This document shows, in pieces, positions 49,891 to 57,932 of a stretch of 64,000 nucleotides of DNA (position 1 is its first letter; every line of letters starts with the position of its first letter). This DNA comes from Streptomyces malaysiensis subsp. samsunensis (GTDB taxonomy: Bacteria; Actinomycetota; Actinomycetes; Streptomycetales; Streptomycetaceae): positions 1 through 64,000 of the forward strand of contig NZ_JANIIC010000033.1 in NCBI RefSeq assembly GCF_024519315.1, given 5' to 3'. Made by a program: the position numbers and the translations under genes. The notes beneath the pieces are model-generated. The model did no database searches. It was not told where the DNA came from and saw only the letters and a list, made by a program, of their open reading frames with translations.

Positions 49891-50820
49891 TCAGACCGCC
49901 TCCCCGGTGCGGGCGGCCGCCAGGCGGACCGCGTCCAGGATCTTCTCGTAGCCGGTGCAGCGGCAGAGGTTGCCGGAGAGCGCCTCGCGGATATCGGCGT
50001 CGGAGGGGTCGGGGTTTCGCTCCAGCAGCTCATCGGCGGCCACCAGCAGCCCCGGGGTGCAGAAGCCGCACTGGACGGCACCGGCGTCGATGAACGCCTG
50101 CTGGACCGGGGCCAGCGGGGCGGCCTGCCCGGGGCGGGATGGCTCCGGCCGCCGGGGACGGACGGCCTCGGGCTCCAGGGGGTGGCCCGCGTCAGGCCCC
50201 GCGTGACGGGCCGCATCAGGCTCGCCGGGGCGGCCCGTCCCGGGCCCCACGGGGCCGCCGACCCCGGGCTTCCCCGGGCGGGCACCCTCAGGCCCCACAG
50301 GGCGGCCGCCCCCGGGCTCCGCGGGACGCGCCATATCAGGCTCTACGGGGCGGGCCTCGGGTGCCACGGAACGGGCCGCATCAGGCCCCACGGGGCGGGT
50401 CGCCCCAGGCGCCCCAGGATGGCCCGCCTCGGGCTGCTCGTCGGCGCGGCCGACCCCGGGCCCCCCGGGGCGGGCCTCGGGCCCCCCGGGGCGGGTCGCC
50501 CCATGCGCCCCCGGGTGACCCTCCTCGGGCTCACCGGGGCAGACGGCTCCAGCCGCTTGCGTGAACCGCTGCCGTGCGTGGTCGGCGAGCCCCTCGACGG
50601 TGACCACCTCGCGGCCCTCGGCCTGCCCCGCCGCCACCAGGCACGCGCACACCGGCACCCCGTCGAGGCGGACCGTGCAGGAACCGCATTCGCCCTGCTC
50701 ACAGGCGTTCTTCGAACCGGGAAGCCCCATCCGCTCGCGCAGCACGTACAGCAGGGACTCGCCCTCCCAGACGTCATCGGCCGCATACGGCCGCCCGTTG
50801 ACCGTGATGTTCACGCGCAC
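49891..50820 (-). CDS. Xanthine dehydrogenase 2Fe-2S subunit with long Gly/Pro insertion
   Basis: The product is 309 residues from GTG 50820 (GGGAGG 8 bases upstream), overlapping the FAD-subunit stop. Residues 1-90 are the plant-type ferredoxin domain with Cys40, Cys45, Cys48 and Cys60 (CEQGECGSC). Residues 237-309 are the helical cluster domain with Cys251, Cys254, Cys286 and Cys288 (VQCGFCTPG, NLCRCTGYEKI). Between them, residues 91-236 are a run of Gly, Pro, Ala, Glu and Arg repeats (GHPGAPGATRPVGPDAARSV), where most family members have a short linker. All eight cluster cysteines are kept. It passes electrons from molybdenum to FAD. Confidence 0.92.
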   Translation of the reverse strand: MRVNITVNGRPYAADDVWEGESLLYVLRERMGLPGSKNACEQGECGSCTVRLDGVPVCACLVAAGQAEGREVVTVEGLADHARQRFTQAAGAVCPGEPEEGHPGAHGATRPGGPEARPGGPGVGRADEQPEAGHPGAPGATRPVGPDAARSVAPEARPVEPDMARPAEPGGGRPVGPEGARPGKPGVGGPVGPGTGRPGEPDAARHAGPDAGHPLEPEAVRPRRPEPSRPGQAAPLAPVQQAFIDAGAVQCGFCTPGLLVAADELLERNPDPSDADIREALSGNLCRCTGYEKILDAVRLAAARTGEAV

Positions 50821-51701
50821 TGTGCGGTCCTCCCGTCTCCCTCGCGATACGCCTCCCAGGTCCAGCCGAGCGTGCGGCGCGCCATGACCCCCACCGCGTG
50901 GCGGCGGTAGGCGGCGGTGCCGCGTACGTCGTCGATCGGACGGCACGCCCCGGCGCACAGCTCGGCGAACCGCCGGGCCACCGACGGGGCGAGGGGCGCG
51001 CCGCTGTCCCAGAAGCCGCCCTCCTCGAGCGCCCCGCCCAGGAACTCCTCGGCCTCCCTGGCCCGTACGGGCGTGGGCGCGGCCGATCCGATGCCGGTGC
51101 GCACGGTGCGGGTGCGCGGATGGAGCGCGACGGCGAAGGCGCAGACCGCGATCACCATGGCGTTACGGGTGCCGACCTTGGAGAACTGCTGCGGACCGTC
51201 CGCCTTCCGGATGTGCACCGCCCGGATCAGCTCATCGGGCGCCAGGGCATGCCGTTTGACCCCGGTGAAGAACTCCTCCACCGGAATGAGCCGGGTGCCG
51301 CGCACCGACGCCGCCTCCACCTCGGCCCCGGCCGCGAGCAGCGCGGGATGGGCGTCCCCGGCGGGCGAGGCGGCGCCGAGGTTGCCGCCGACGGTGCCGC
51401 GGTTGCGGATCTGCGGTGAGCCGACGGTGTGCGCGGCGAGCGCCAGCCCCGGCAGCTCGGCCCGGAGCTCCTCGATGATCCGGGTGTACGGGACCCCGGC
51501 GCCCAGCCGGACCGTACGGTCGGTGACCTCCCATTCGGCCAGCTCGGCGACGCGGGTCAGATCGAGCAGGTACTCGGGCCGCCGATGATCGAAGTTGATC
51601 TCGACCATCACATCGGTGCCGCCCGCGATGGGCACGGCGGTGGGGTGCTCGGCCTTCGCGGCGAGCGCCTCCTCCCAGCCGGCGGGGCGCAGGAAGTCCA
51701 T
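50811..51701 (-). CDS. Xanthine dehydrogenase FAD-binding subunit
   Basis: The product is 296 residues from ATG 51701 (MDFLRPAGWEEALAAKAEHP). FAD_binding_5 motifs: VPIAGGTDVMVEINFDHRRP (flavin loop), PQIRNRGTVGGNLGAASPAG (second flavin motif), RAVHIRKADGPQQFSKVGTR, and a CO_deh_flav_C end (YRRHAVGVMARRTLG). It carries FAD and hands electrons to NAD+. It is the first gene of the leftward dehydrogenase operon and is divergent from the PucR regulator. The SD (GAGAAGAGAG) is poor. The upstream frame is open but unlike the family. Confidence 0.93.
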   Translation of the reverse strand: MDFLRPAGWEEALAAKAEHPTAVPIAGGTDVMVEINFDHRRPEYLLDLTRVAELAEWEVTDRTVRLGAGVPYTRIIEELRAELPGLALAAHTVGSPQIRNRGTVGGNLGAASPAGDAHPALLAAGAEVEAASVRGTRLIPVEEFFTGVKRHALAPDELIRAVHIRKADGPQQFSKVGTRNAMVIAVCAFAVALHPRTRTVRTGIGSAAPTPVRAREAEEFLGGALEEGGFWDSGAPLAPSVARRFAELCAGACRPIDDVRGTAAYRRHAVGVMARRTLGWTWEAYREGDGRTAQCA

Positions 51702-51737
51702 GGGTCTCTCTTCTCGAATCGTCGGCGTGGCGTGGGC

Positions 51738-51755
51738 GGGAGGGAGCGCCCTCCC
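51738..51755. promoter_or_regulatory. Inverted repeat upstream of xanthine dehydrogenase operon
   Basis: GGGAGGG-AGCG-CCCTCCC is a perfect dyad 37-54 bp upstream of the FAD-subunit ATG, inside the 233-bp region shared with the divergent pucR. It may be a PucR operator or an mRNA leader hairpin. Confidence 0.4.
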
Positions 51756-51934
51756 AGAACTCTGCACACGGCTCACCGCCAGTAGACCGAGGTGTGGGCC
51801 ACCTGGTGCAGTCACCGAAGACATGAAGCAATTGGCTGGCCAGGCGGCGGGTCTTGTAGATTCGAACGAACGGCGGGGACCGGAAACCTCGCGGTATTCG
51901 ACCGGCAACACGGAACAAGATCGGCTGGCATCAC

Positions 51935-53743
51935 ATGCGGCTGCGCGCACTGCTGGAGAACGACAGCCTGGGACTGCGGCTGCTCGGCGGCGAGGACGAG
52001 CTGGACCGCACCGTGCGCGGCGTGATGACCACCGATCTGCGCGACCCCAGCCGCTATCTCTCCGGCGGTGAGCTGGTGCTGACCGGGCTCGCCTGGCGGC
52101 GTGAACCGGAGGACTCCGAGCGGTTCGTCCGCATCCTCGCGGCGGCCGGGGTGACGGGGCTGGCGGCGGGCGAGGCCGAGCTGGGCGCCGTGCCCGAGGA
52201 TCTGGTGCTGGCCTGCGGACGGCATCGGCTGCCGCTGTTCTCCGTGGTCGAGGATGTCGCGTTCGCCACGATCACCGAGCATGTGGTGCGCCAGGTCTCC
52301 GGTGAGCGCGCGGGGGATCTGGCGGCGGTCGTCGACCGCCACCGCCGACTGATGACGTCCGGGCCCGCGGGCGGCGGCCCCGAGGTGGTCCTGGATCTGC
52401 TCCGCTCGGACCTGGACCTGGCCGCGTGGGTGCTCTCCTCCACCGGCCGCCGGATCGCCGGGCCCACCGCCGCCGGAGCGGCCCCCGAGCCGCCCGCGGA
52501 GGTCCGCGCCCGGCTGGCGGGCGAGCAGCTGGCCGCCCTGCGCGAGGGGCGGCGCGGCCCGCACCGGATGACCGGCGCGGACGGCGTCACGTACTCCCTC
52601 TTCCCCATCCGCAGCGGCGACACCGGCGACGATGTGCGCGAGACCGTGCTGTCCGACTGGCTGCTGGTGGTCGGCGCGGACGCCGACGAATGGCCGGAGG
52701 AGCGGCTGGATCTGCTCCATGGGGTCACCCAGCTGATCGCGGTCGAGCGCGACCGGCGGAACGCGTCCCGCACGGTGCGGCGCAGACTCGCCCAGGAGGT
52801 GCTGGAGCTGGTCCAGACGGGCGCGCCGCCCGCCGAGGTGGCGGCCAGGCTGCGGGTGGCCGCCCCGGTGCTGCTGCCGGGGCTCGGCACGGCGCCGCAC
52901 TGGCAGGTGGTGGTGGCCCGGGTGGAGTGGGGCGTCACCGCGGCGGAGGGGAACGGCGGGGGCGGCGGGGCACGGGAGGGTGTCGCACGGGAGGGTGTCG
53001 CACGGGAGAGCGGGGCGCGGCAGAACGGGGCGCGGCAGAGCGGCGTACGCGAGGGCGGCAGGGAGGGCTCAGCCCCCGGCGGCCGGGTCGCCCAGTCGCT
53101 GCTGGAGGAGATCCTGGTCGACCCGTATGCGTCCGGGCCCGAGCCCTCGGACCGGATCGCCGTGGCGTACACCGGCGACGAGGCGGTGGCGCTGGTCCCG
53201 CTCCCGGCACTCGCCGACGGCCCGTACGACGGCGGCGTGGACGCCGAGGGGCTGCACGCCGACGCGCTGCTGGCCGCCGTCCGGGAGCCGCTCTCCCGCG
53301 GCCTGGACGGCGACGGCCGGCTGACCCTCGGCGTGAGCGCCGCCGTCCACTCCGCGGACGGGCTGCGCGGCGCCCTGGAGGAGGCCCGGCACGCCCGGCG
53401 CGTCGCCGCCGCGCGCCCCGGGCGGGTGTGCGCGGCCGGCCACCAGGAGCTGGCCTCGCACGTTCTGCTGCTCCCCTTCGTCCCGGACGATGTGCGGCGC
53501 GCCTTCACCGCCCGGCTGCTGGATCCGCTGCGCGAGTACGACCGGCGCCATCGGGCCGAGCTGATCCCGACCCTGGAGGCGTTCCTGGACTGCGACGGCT
53601 CCTGGACGCGCTGCGCCGCCCGGCTGCATCTGCACGTCAACACCTTGCGCTACCGGGTCGGCCGGATCGAGCAGCTCACCGGGCGCGACCTGTCACGCCT
53701 CGAGGACAAACTGGACTTCTTCCTCGCACTGCGCATGAGCTGA
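51935..53743 (+). CDS. pucR: PucR-family regulator of purine catabolism, with repeat insertion
   Basis: The product is 602 residues from ATG 51935 (no clear SD). The N-terminal PucR domain shows MRLRALLENDSLGLRLLGGE, GVMTTDLRDPSRYLSGGELV and HRLPLFSVVEDVAFATITEH. A long middle (GGDEF-like/CdaR type) follows, then the C-terminal HTH_30: SWTRCAARLHLHVNTLRYRV and GRIEQLTGRDLSRLEDKLD. Residues 337-385 contain a repeat run (AREGVAREGVARESGARQNG) not expected in the family. Divergence from the xanthine dehydrogenase operon matches PucR, which controls purine use in Bacillus and Streptomyces. Confidence 0.9.
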   Translation: MRLRALLENDSLGLRLLGGEDELDRTVRGVMTTDLRDPSRYLSGGELVLTGLAWRREPEDSERFVRILAAAGVTGLAAGEAELGAVPEDLVLACGRHRLPLFSVVEDVAFATITEHVVRQVSGERAGDLAAVVDRHRRLMTSGPAGGGPEVVLDLLRSDLDLAAWVLSSTGRRIAGPTAAGAAPEPPAEVRARLAGEQLAALREGRRGPHRMTGADGVTYSLFPIRSGDTGDDVRETVLSDWLLVVGADADEWPEERLDLLHGVTQLIAVERDRRNASRTVRRRLAQEVLELVQTGAPPAEVAARLRVAAPVLLPGLGTAPHWQVVVARVEWGVTAAEGNGGGGGAREGVAREGVARESGARQNGARQSGVREGGREGSAPGGRVAQSLLEEILVDPYASGPEPSDRIAVAYTGDEAVALVPLPALADGPYDGGVDAEGLHADALLAAVREPLSRGLDGDGRLTLGVSAAVHSADGLRGALEEARHARRVAAARPGRVCAAGHQELASHVLLLPFVPDDVRRAFTARLLDPLREYDRRHRAELIPTLEAFLDCDGSWTRCAARLHLHVNTLRYRVGRIEQLTGRDLSRLEDKLDFFLALRMS

Positions 53744-53811
53744 CGCGCCGCGAAAGCGCCCCGAGAACACCCCATCTGCCCCCAGTGCGGCGTCACCCTT
53801 GCCAGGGGTTT

Positions 53812-53825
53812 GTGAATTCATTCAC
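53812..53825. promoter_or_regulatory. Dyad GTGAAT-TC-ATTCAC upstream of TPR-like gene
   Basis: A perfect 6-bp-arm dyad in an AT-rich patch (tttgtgaattcattcacacc), 84-97 bp before the next start. It lies 69 bp past the pucR stop. It is a candidate operator for the next gene. Confidence 0.4.
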
Positions 53826-53908
53826 ACCAACCTCTTGGCCGGGCCCTCGCATTCATGCTGAGATTCGCCCACAGCTTCCGGCTCGATGGCGCGCTTGGGG
53901 AGGGCAAT

Positions 53909-54736
53909 GTGGCGGACACCGCCATGTCACCACCTGGATCGTCAGATCCCCATTCCGAGGTACGAACGGGGCGCGGGCTCGACCCGCTCGTGGACGACCC
54001 ACTCGACACGGCGGTATGGCGGCTGCGTTCGCGCGGCTGTTGGAAGGACGCCGCCGAGCTGCTGACACCACACGCGGTGGACGACGCCTCGGCGGCGCTC
54101 AAGCGCAGCGCCGTCCTGATCGAACGGTGCATGTACACCTCCGCGGGCTGGGACGCGGCCGAGGACGCCCTGCGGGCGGCCGAGGCGCTCGCGCTCACCG
54201 ACACCGAGCGGGGCGCGACCGCGTGCGAGCGGGGCTATCTGGCGTACGCGTCCACGCTGCTCGGGGTGCGGGACCGGGCCGACGAGGCGCGGACCGCGCT
54301 CGGCCGCGCCGCCGCGCTGCTCTCACCGGGTTCCGCGATCCGGCCGCTGCTGGACTTCCGGCGCGGGCTGATCTCCCAGCACCTCGCCCACAATCCGACC
54401 GGCGCGACGGCCGCCTTCCAGCGCGCCCACGCGGGCGCGGCGGCCCACGGCGACACCCTGCTCCGCTCGTTCACCTGGCGCCATCTGGCCGCCATGGCGG
54501 AGGCCGACGGCGATCTGCCGGACGCCCGGCACGGCTTCGCCGAGTCGCTGCGGATCCGGGAGGAGCTGGGCTATCTGGTCGGCATCGCCCCGGCCCTGGC
54601 CGCCCTGGCCGATGTCGAACCCGACCCTGAGGAGGCCACCCGCCTGCGCACCGAGGCGGGCCGTCTGGTCCGCCTCCTGGGCGGCGTCCCGGTCTGGCTC
54701 GCGGAACAGCTGGCCCCCACGGACACCGTCGACTGA
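53909..54736 (+). CDS. TPR-like hypothetical protein
   Basis: The product is 275 residues if started at GTG 53909, which has GGGGAGGG just upstream. An earlier ATG at 53855 would add 18 residues without an SD. Helical pairs of the tetratricopeptide type run through the protein: AVWRLRSRGCWKDAAELLTP, GWDAAEDALRAAEALALTDT, DEARTALGRAAALLSPGSAI, GATAAFQRAHAGAAAHGDTL, LPDARHGFAESLRIREELGY. Such proteins usually mediate protein contacts. No catalytic motif is seen. Its function is unknown. Confidence 0.7.
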   Translation: MADTAMSPPGSSDPHSEVRTGRGLDPLVDDPLDTAVWRLRSRGCWKDAAELLTPHAVDDASAALKRSAVLIERCMYTSAGWDAAEDALRAAEALALTDTERGATACERGYLAYASTLLGVRDRADEARTALGRAAALLSPGSAIRPLLDFRRGLISQHLAHNPTGATAAFQRAHAGAAAHGDTLLRSFTWRHLAAMAEADGDLPDARHGFAESLRIREELGYLVGIAPALAALADVEPDPEEATRLRTEAGRLVRLLGGVPVWLAEQLAPTDTVD

Positions 54737-54913
54737 CCCGGCCCGGCCCCGGGGCGAGCACACCGCGCCCCGGGGCGCTCCGGCTCAGGCCGAAGAGGTG
54801 GCCGAGGGAGGTCGCTCGGGTGGGGTCGAGGTGGTGCTGAGATGGCCCGGGGCCGTACGCGGGGGCTCGTACGCCCTCGCCGAGCCCCTCGGACGGCCGG
54901 GGCCCAGCGGCCC

Positions 54914-55603
54914 TCAGACCGTCGGGGCGAAGTGGGCGCGGGTGAGGTGTTCGACCGTGTCGAGGTCGCGGGCGACGAGGGCGTCGAGCAGGGCCATGTG
55001 CTCCTCCGCGTCGGCGACCAGGTCGGCGGTGCGGGTGGTCCGGCCGCAGGCCAGGGGCCACTGGGCGCGGCGGTGCAGATCGTCGGTGACGATCACGAGC
55101 TGCTGGTTTCCGGCCAAACCGAGCACGGTCTGGTGGAAGGTGCGGTCCGACTCCAGGTAGGCGGCCCGGTCGCCCCTCACGGCGGCCGCGGCCGTGGCCT
55201 CGGCGAAGGGCCGCAGCCCGGCCCAGCGCTCGGGCGCGATCACCTCGGCCAGGCTGAGCAACACCGGGACCTCGAGCAGCGCCCGCACCTCGGCCAGCTC
55301 GGCCAGCTCGCGCTCGCTGCGGCGGGCGACCCGGAAGCCCCGGTTGGGCACGACCTCGACGGCGCCCTCGCCCGCGAGCTGCTGCATGGCCTCCCGTACG
55401 GGGGTGGGGGAGACGCCGAAGCGCTCGGCAAGGACCGGGGCGGAGTACACCTCGCCCGGGGTCAGCTCACCGCCGGCCAGCGCGTCCCGCAGGGCGTCCA
55501 GGATCTGGCCGCGCACCGAGTGGCGGCGCGGGGACCTGCGTGCCGAGGGCGCGCCGCAGGAGGGCGGCCGCTCCATCGCCACGTGTGCTTCGGACTGCTC
55601 CAC
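54914..55603 (-). CDS. GntR-family regulator with FCD domain (FadR type)
   Basis: The product is 229 residues from GTG 55603, with AGGAGG 6 bases upstream. The winged HTH reads SVRGQILDALRDALAGGELT, PVLAERFGVSPTPVREAMQQ and LAGEGAVEVVPNRGFRVARR. The helical FCD ligand domain follows: ELAEVRALLEVPVLLSLAEV, DRTFHQTVLGLAGNQQLVIV and DAEEHMALLDALVARDLDTV, with Asp and His residues of the usual metal site. It senses a small acid (FCD proteins commonly bind carboxylates). A perfect 14-bp palindrome lies about 100 bp upstream. Confidence 0.92.
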   Translation of the reverse strand: MEQSEAHVAMERPPSCGAPSARRSPRRHSVRGQILDALRDALAGGELTPGEVYSAPVLAERFGVSPTPVREAMQQLAGEGAVEVVPNRGFRVARRSERELAELAEVRALLEVPVLLSLAEVIAPERWAGLRPFAEATAAAAVRGDRAAYLESDRTFHQTVLGLAGNQQLVIVTDDLHRRAQWPLACGRTTRTADLVADAEEHMALLDALVARDLDTVEHLTRAHFAPTV

Positions 55604-55693
55604 TCCGGTCCTCCTGACATCCCATCGAACGATATGCGGAGGCCGCCCCGGGGCAAAGCCCGTAAACATCATTTAAGGTCGCAGTAACGTTGC

Positions 55694-55707
55694 TCCGTGT
55701 ACACGGA
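55694..55707. promoter_or_regulatory. Palindrome upstream of FCD-GntR gene
   Basis: TCCGTGTACACGGA is a perfect 14-bp palindrome 91-104 bp upstream of the GntR GTG, in the 346-bp region between it and the divergent DUF2637 gene. FCD-type GntR proteins bind dyads of about this size, so it is a candidate operator. The rest of the region shows no gene. Confidence 0.5.
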
Positions 55708-55949
55708 CAGTATGCCGACCGCCATGCCGATCGGTCGGATTACCCGCGATCGGGTTCCGTGAATAGAATCAAGCCGCTTGCACAGCGCGAGTGTTCGGAT
55801 CGCATCGCACCTATACGCGTGTCCCCCCGCCTACTTGGCGGCCTCTTGTCCCAAAACCGCTCGAGGCCCGGCAGGATTCCGCCAGGATGTCGCGCGCGGT
55901 AGGCCGCACTGCGGCCGGAACTTCATGGAAGCCAATCAAGGGGCACCGG

Positions 55950-57110
55950 ATGAGACTGACCGACATATCGCTGGTCCTGCCAGTCGTCGTAGCGCTCGCC
56001 GGCGTCGTGGGGGCGGCGGTTGTCCTCGCGCGCGGCCGACGGAAGAAGGACGAGAGCGTCACGACCGACTCATGGGAGCGCAGCGAGGAGCGTCGGCGCC
56101 GTAAGGAGGCCATCTATGGGATGGCCGCCTATGTTCTGCTGTTCTGCTGTGCCGGGGTGGCCGCCGCGCTCTCCTTCCAGGGCCTGGTGGGCTTCGGACG
56201 GGAGAACCTGGCGCTGACCAACGGCTGGGAGTACCTGGTGCCGTTCGGTCTCGACGGCGCGGCGATGTTCTGCTCGGTGCTGGCGGTGCGGGAGGCCAGC
56301 CACGGTGACGCGGCGCTCGGCTCGCGCATGCTGGTGTGGCTGTTCGCGGGCGCGGCGGCCTGGTTCAACTGGGTGCACGCACCGCGCGGCATGGGCCACG
56401 CGGGCGCTCCGCAGTTCTTCGCGGGCATGTCGCTCTCGGCGGCGGTCCTCTTCGACCGGGCCCTGAAGCAGACCCGCCGGGCGGCGCTGCGCGAGCAGGG
56501 CCTGGTGCCGCGGCCGCTGCCGCAGATCCGCGTCGTCCGCTGGCTGCGCGCTCCGCGCGAGACCTTCGCCGCATGGTCGCTGATGCTGCTGGAGGGCGTG
56601 CGGACGCTGGACGAGGCGGTCGAGGAGGTCCGCGAGGACCGGCGCGAGAAGGAAGACAACCGCGCCCGCCGGCGCGATCAGGAGAAGCTGGACCGGGCCC
56701 GGATCCGGGCGATCAACCGGCAGCACCGGATGTGGGGCCGTCGCGGCGGCCGTCAGGTGGAGGTCACCGCCGCCACCCCGCCGCCCGCGCAGCTCGGTTC
56801 GGAGCCTGCCATGGGCGAGAACGTGCTGGAGACCGCCGGGGTCCCGGAGCAGGCCCAGCTGGCCGGGGCCTCCGCCCGGCCCGCTCTGCGGTCCGCGCGC
56901 GGCGCCGAGTCCGCCACCGGCGACCTGGGCCATGACCGGGACAAGGGCCGCGAACGGGATTTCAGCTTCGGCTTCGGTGAGAAGGACAAGGACGCCGAGG
57001 CCGACAGTCCCCGTACCATCGATCTCACCGCCGAGGACGACACCCTCACCATCCCGCGGCTGGACTCCCTCGAGGAGAAGCTGGCGCAGATCGAGCGCGC
57101 CTTCGGCTGA
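55950..57110 (+). CDS. DUF2637-domain membrane protein (SpdB-like)
   Basis: The product is 386 residues from ATG 55950, with AAGGGG 8 bases upstream. Residues 1-30 are one membrane helix, then a charged spacer (SWERSEERRRRKEAIYG). The DUF2637 block has four further helices: YVLLFCCAGVAAALSFQGLV, WEYLVPFGLDGAAMFCSVLA, LVWLFAGAAAWFNWVHAPRG and GAPQFFAGMSLSAAVLFDRA. The C-terminal half is charged and disordered (REDRREKEDNRARRRDQEKL). DUF2637 is shared with SpdB-type plasmid spread proteins but is also common on Streptomyces chromosomes. No other transfer gene is near. Confidence 0.88.
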   Translation: MRLTDISLVLPVVVALAGVVGAAVVLARGRRKKDESVTTDSWERSEERRRRKEAIYGMAAYVLLFCCAGVAAALSFQGLVGFGRENLALTNGWEYLVPFGLDGAAMFCSVLAVREASHGDAALGSRMLVWLFAGAAAWFNWVHAPRGMGHAGAPQFFAGMSLSAAVLFDRALKQTRRAALREQGLVPRPLPQIRVVRWLRAPRETFAAWSLMLLEGVRTLDEAVEEVREDRREKEDNRARRRDQEKLDRARIRAINRQHRMWGRRGGRQVEVTAATPPPAQLGSEPAMGENVLETAGVPEQAQLAGASARPALRSARGAESATGDLGHDRDKGRERDFSFGFGEKDKDAEADSPRTIDLTAEDDTLTIPRLDSLEEKLAQIERAFG

Positions 57111-57130
57111 GCGGGCCGAGCGGGTGGCCG

Positions 57131-57154
57131 GGGCGGGGGCACATGTCCCCGCCC
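57131..57154. terminator. Hairpin between DUF2637 and ATPase genes
   Basis: GGGCGGGG (57131-57138) pairs with CCCCGCCC (57147-57154), 8-nt loop, between two convergent genes (stops at 57110 and 57209). Confidence 0.6.
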
Positions 57155-57208
57155 GCCGCCCGGCGGGTCCATGAACGCGCCATCGCACCGCACCTCCGCG
57201 GGGCGCGG

Positions 57209-57775
57209 CTACGGAACGCCTTCGGCTTCGAGTTCGAACCACAGGACCTTGCCCACCCCGTGCGCCCGCACGCCCCAGGCGTCCGCGAGCGTATGCACCA
57301 ACAGCAGTCCCCGCCCGGATGTGCTGTCCTCGGCGGGCCGGTCGCGCAGCGTCGGGTGCCGGGACACGAAGTCCCGCACCTCCACCCGTAATCGCCCGGT
57401 GACGCGCGCGCCCGGCCCGTCCCCCAGCGCGGCCGTGATCCGCGCACCCCGGTCGGTGTGCACCAGCGCGTTGGTCACCAGCTCGCTGGTGAGCAGCTCG
57501 GCCAGATCGGTGCGGCCGGGCCCGCCCCAGTGCCGCAGCATCTCGCGCAGCTCCGCGCGGACCCGCGCCACCGCCGCGAGGTCGCCGCGCGCCAATCGCT
57601 TGGTCAGCGCCGGGCCACGCTCCGCCGGGACGGCCCCAGCGGTCTCCGGGGCGACCCCCGCGGTCCCCGCTGCCCGCGGAACGGCGTCCGCGGATCCGGG
57701 AACAGCCCCCGCGGCCTTCGGCCTCGCATCCGGTCTGCCGCTCCCCCGGCCCGACCGTACAGGCTGACGCTTCAT
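57209..57775 (-). CDS. Anti-sigma-like ATP-binding protein (HATPase_c_2)
   Basis: The product is 188 residues from ATG 57775. The first 60 residues are a Gly/Pro/Ala-rich low-complexity tail (AAGTAGVAPETAGAVPAERG). The kinase-like ATPase domain shows the N-box LAELLTSELVTNALVHTDRG, VEVRDFVSRHPTLRDRPAED, and the G-box GRGLLLVHTLADAWGVRAHG. It lacks a phospho-acceptor His, as RsbW/SpoIIAB-type anti-sigma kinases do. Streptomyces has many single-domain copies. The partner cannot be named. Confidence 0.88.
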   Translation of the reverse strand: MKRQPVRSGRGSGRPDARPKAAGAVPGSADAVPRAAGTAGVAPETAGAVPAERGPALTKRLARGDLAAVARVRAELREMLRHWGGPGRTDLAELLTSELVTNALVHTDRGARITAALGDGPGARVTGRLRVEVRDFVSRHPTLRDRPAEDSTSGRGLLLVHTLADAWGVRAHGVGKVLWFELEAEGVP

Positions 57776-57932
57776 CCTCCCCCGCCCCGGCCGCCCCGAG
57801 GTGACGGCCAGCGTCGAATGTCGTCGAACACGCTCACGGAAATGCATGCCCGCGTGTTGCCCCCTACACACCGAGGGAAATGTTCGATGTGATCCGCTGA
57901 GTGATCCATCGAGCGCGAGCCGAGGAGCCGTG

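Noticed and set aside
47480..49951. 823-codon rightward open frame
   Set aside because: It is antisense to the xanthine dehydrogenase large subunit. Long shadow frames are normal at this GC content.
50113..50550. Insertion in the 2Fe-2S subunit as true collagen-like domain
   Set aside because: Gly does not recur strictly every third residue, so a triple helix is not supported.
55950..57110. DUF2637 gene as part of an integrated conjugative plasmid
   Set aside because: No integrase, TraB, Rep or att site is seen around it, and DUF2637 proteins are common on Streptomyces chromosomes.
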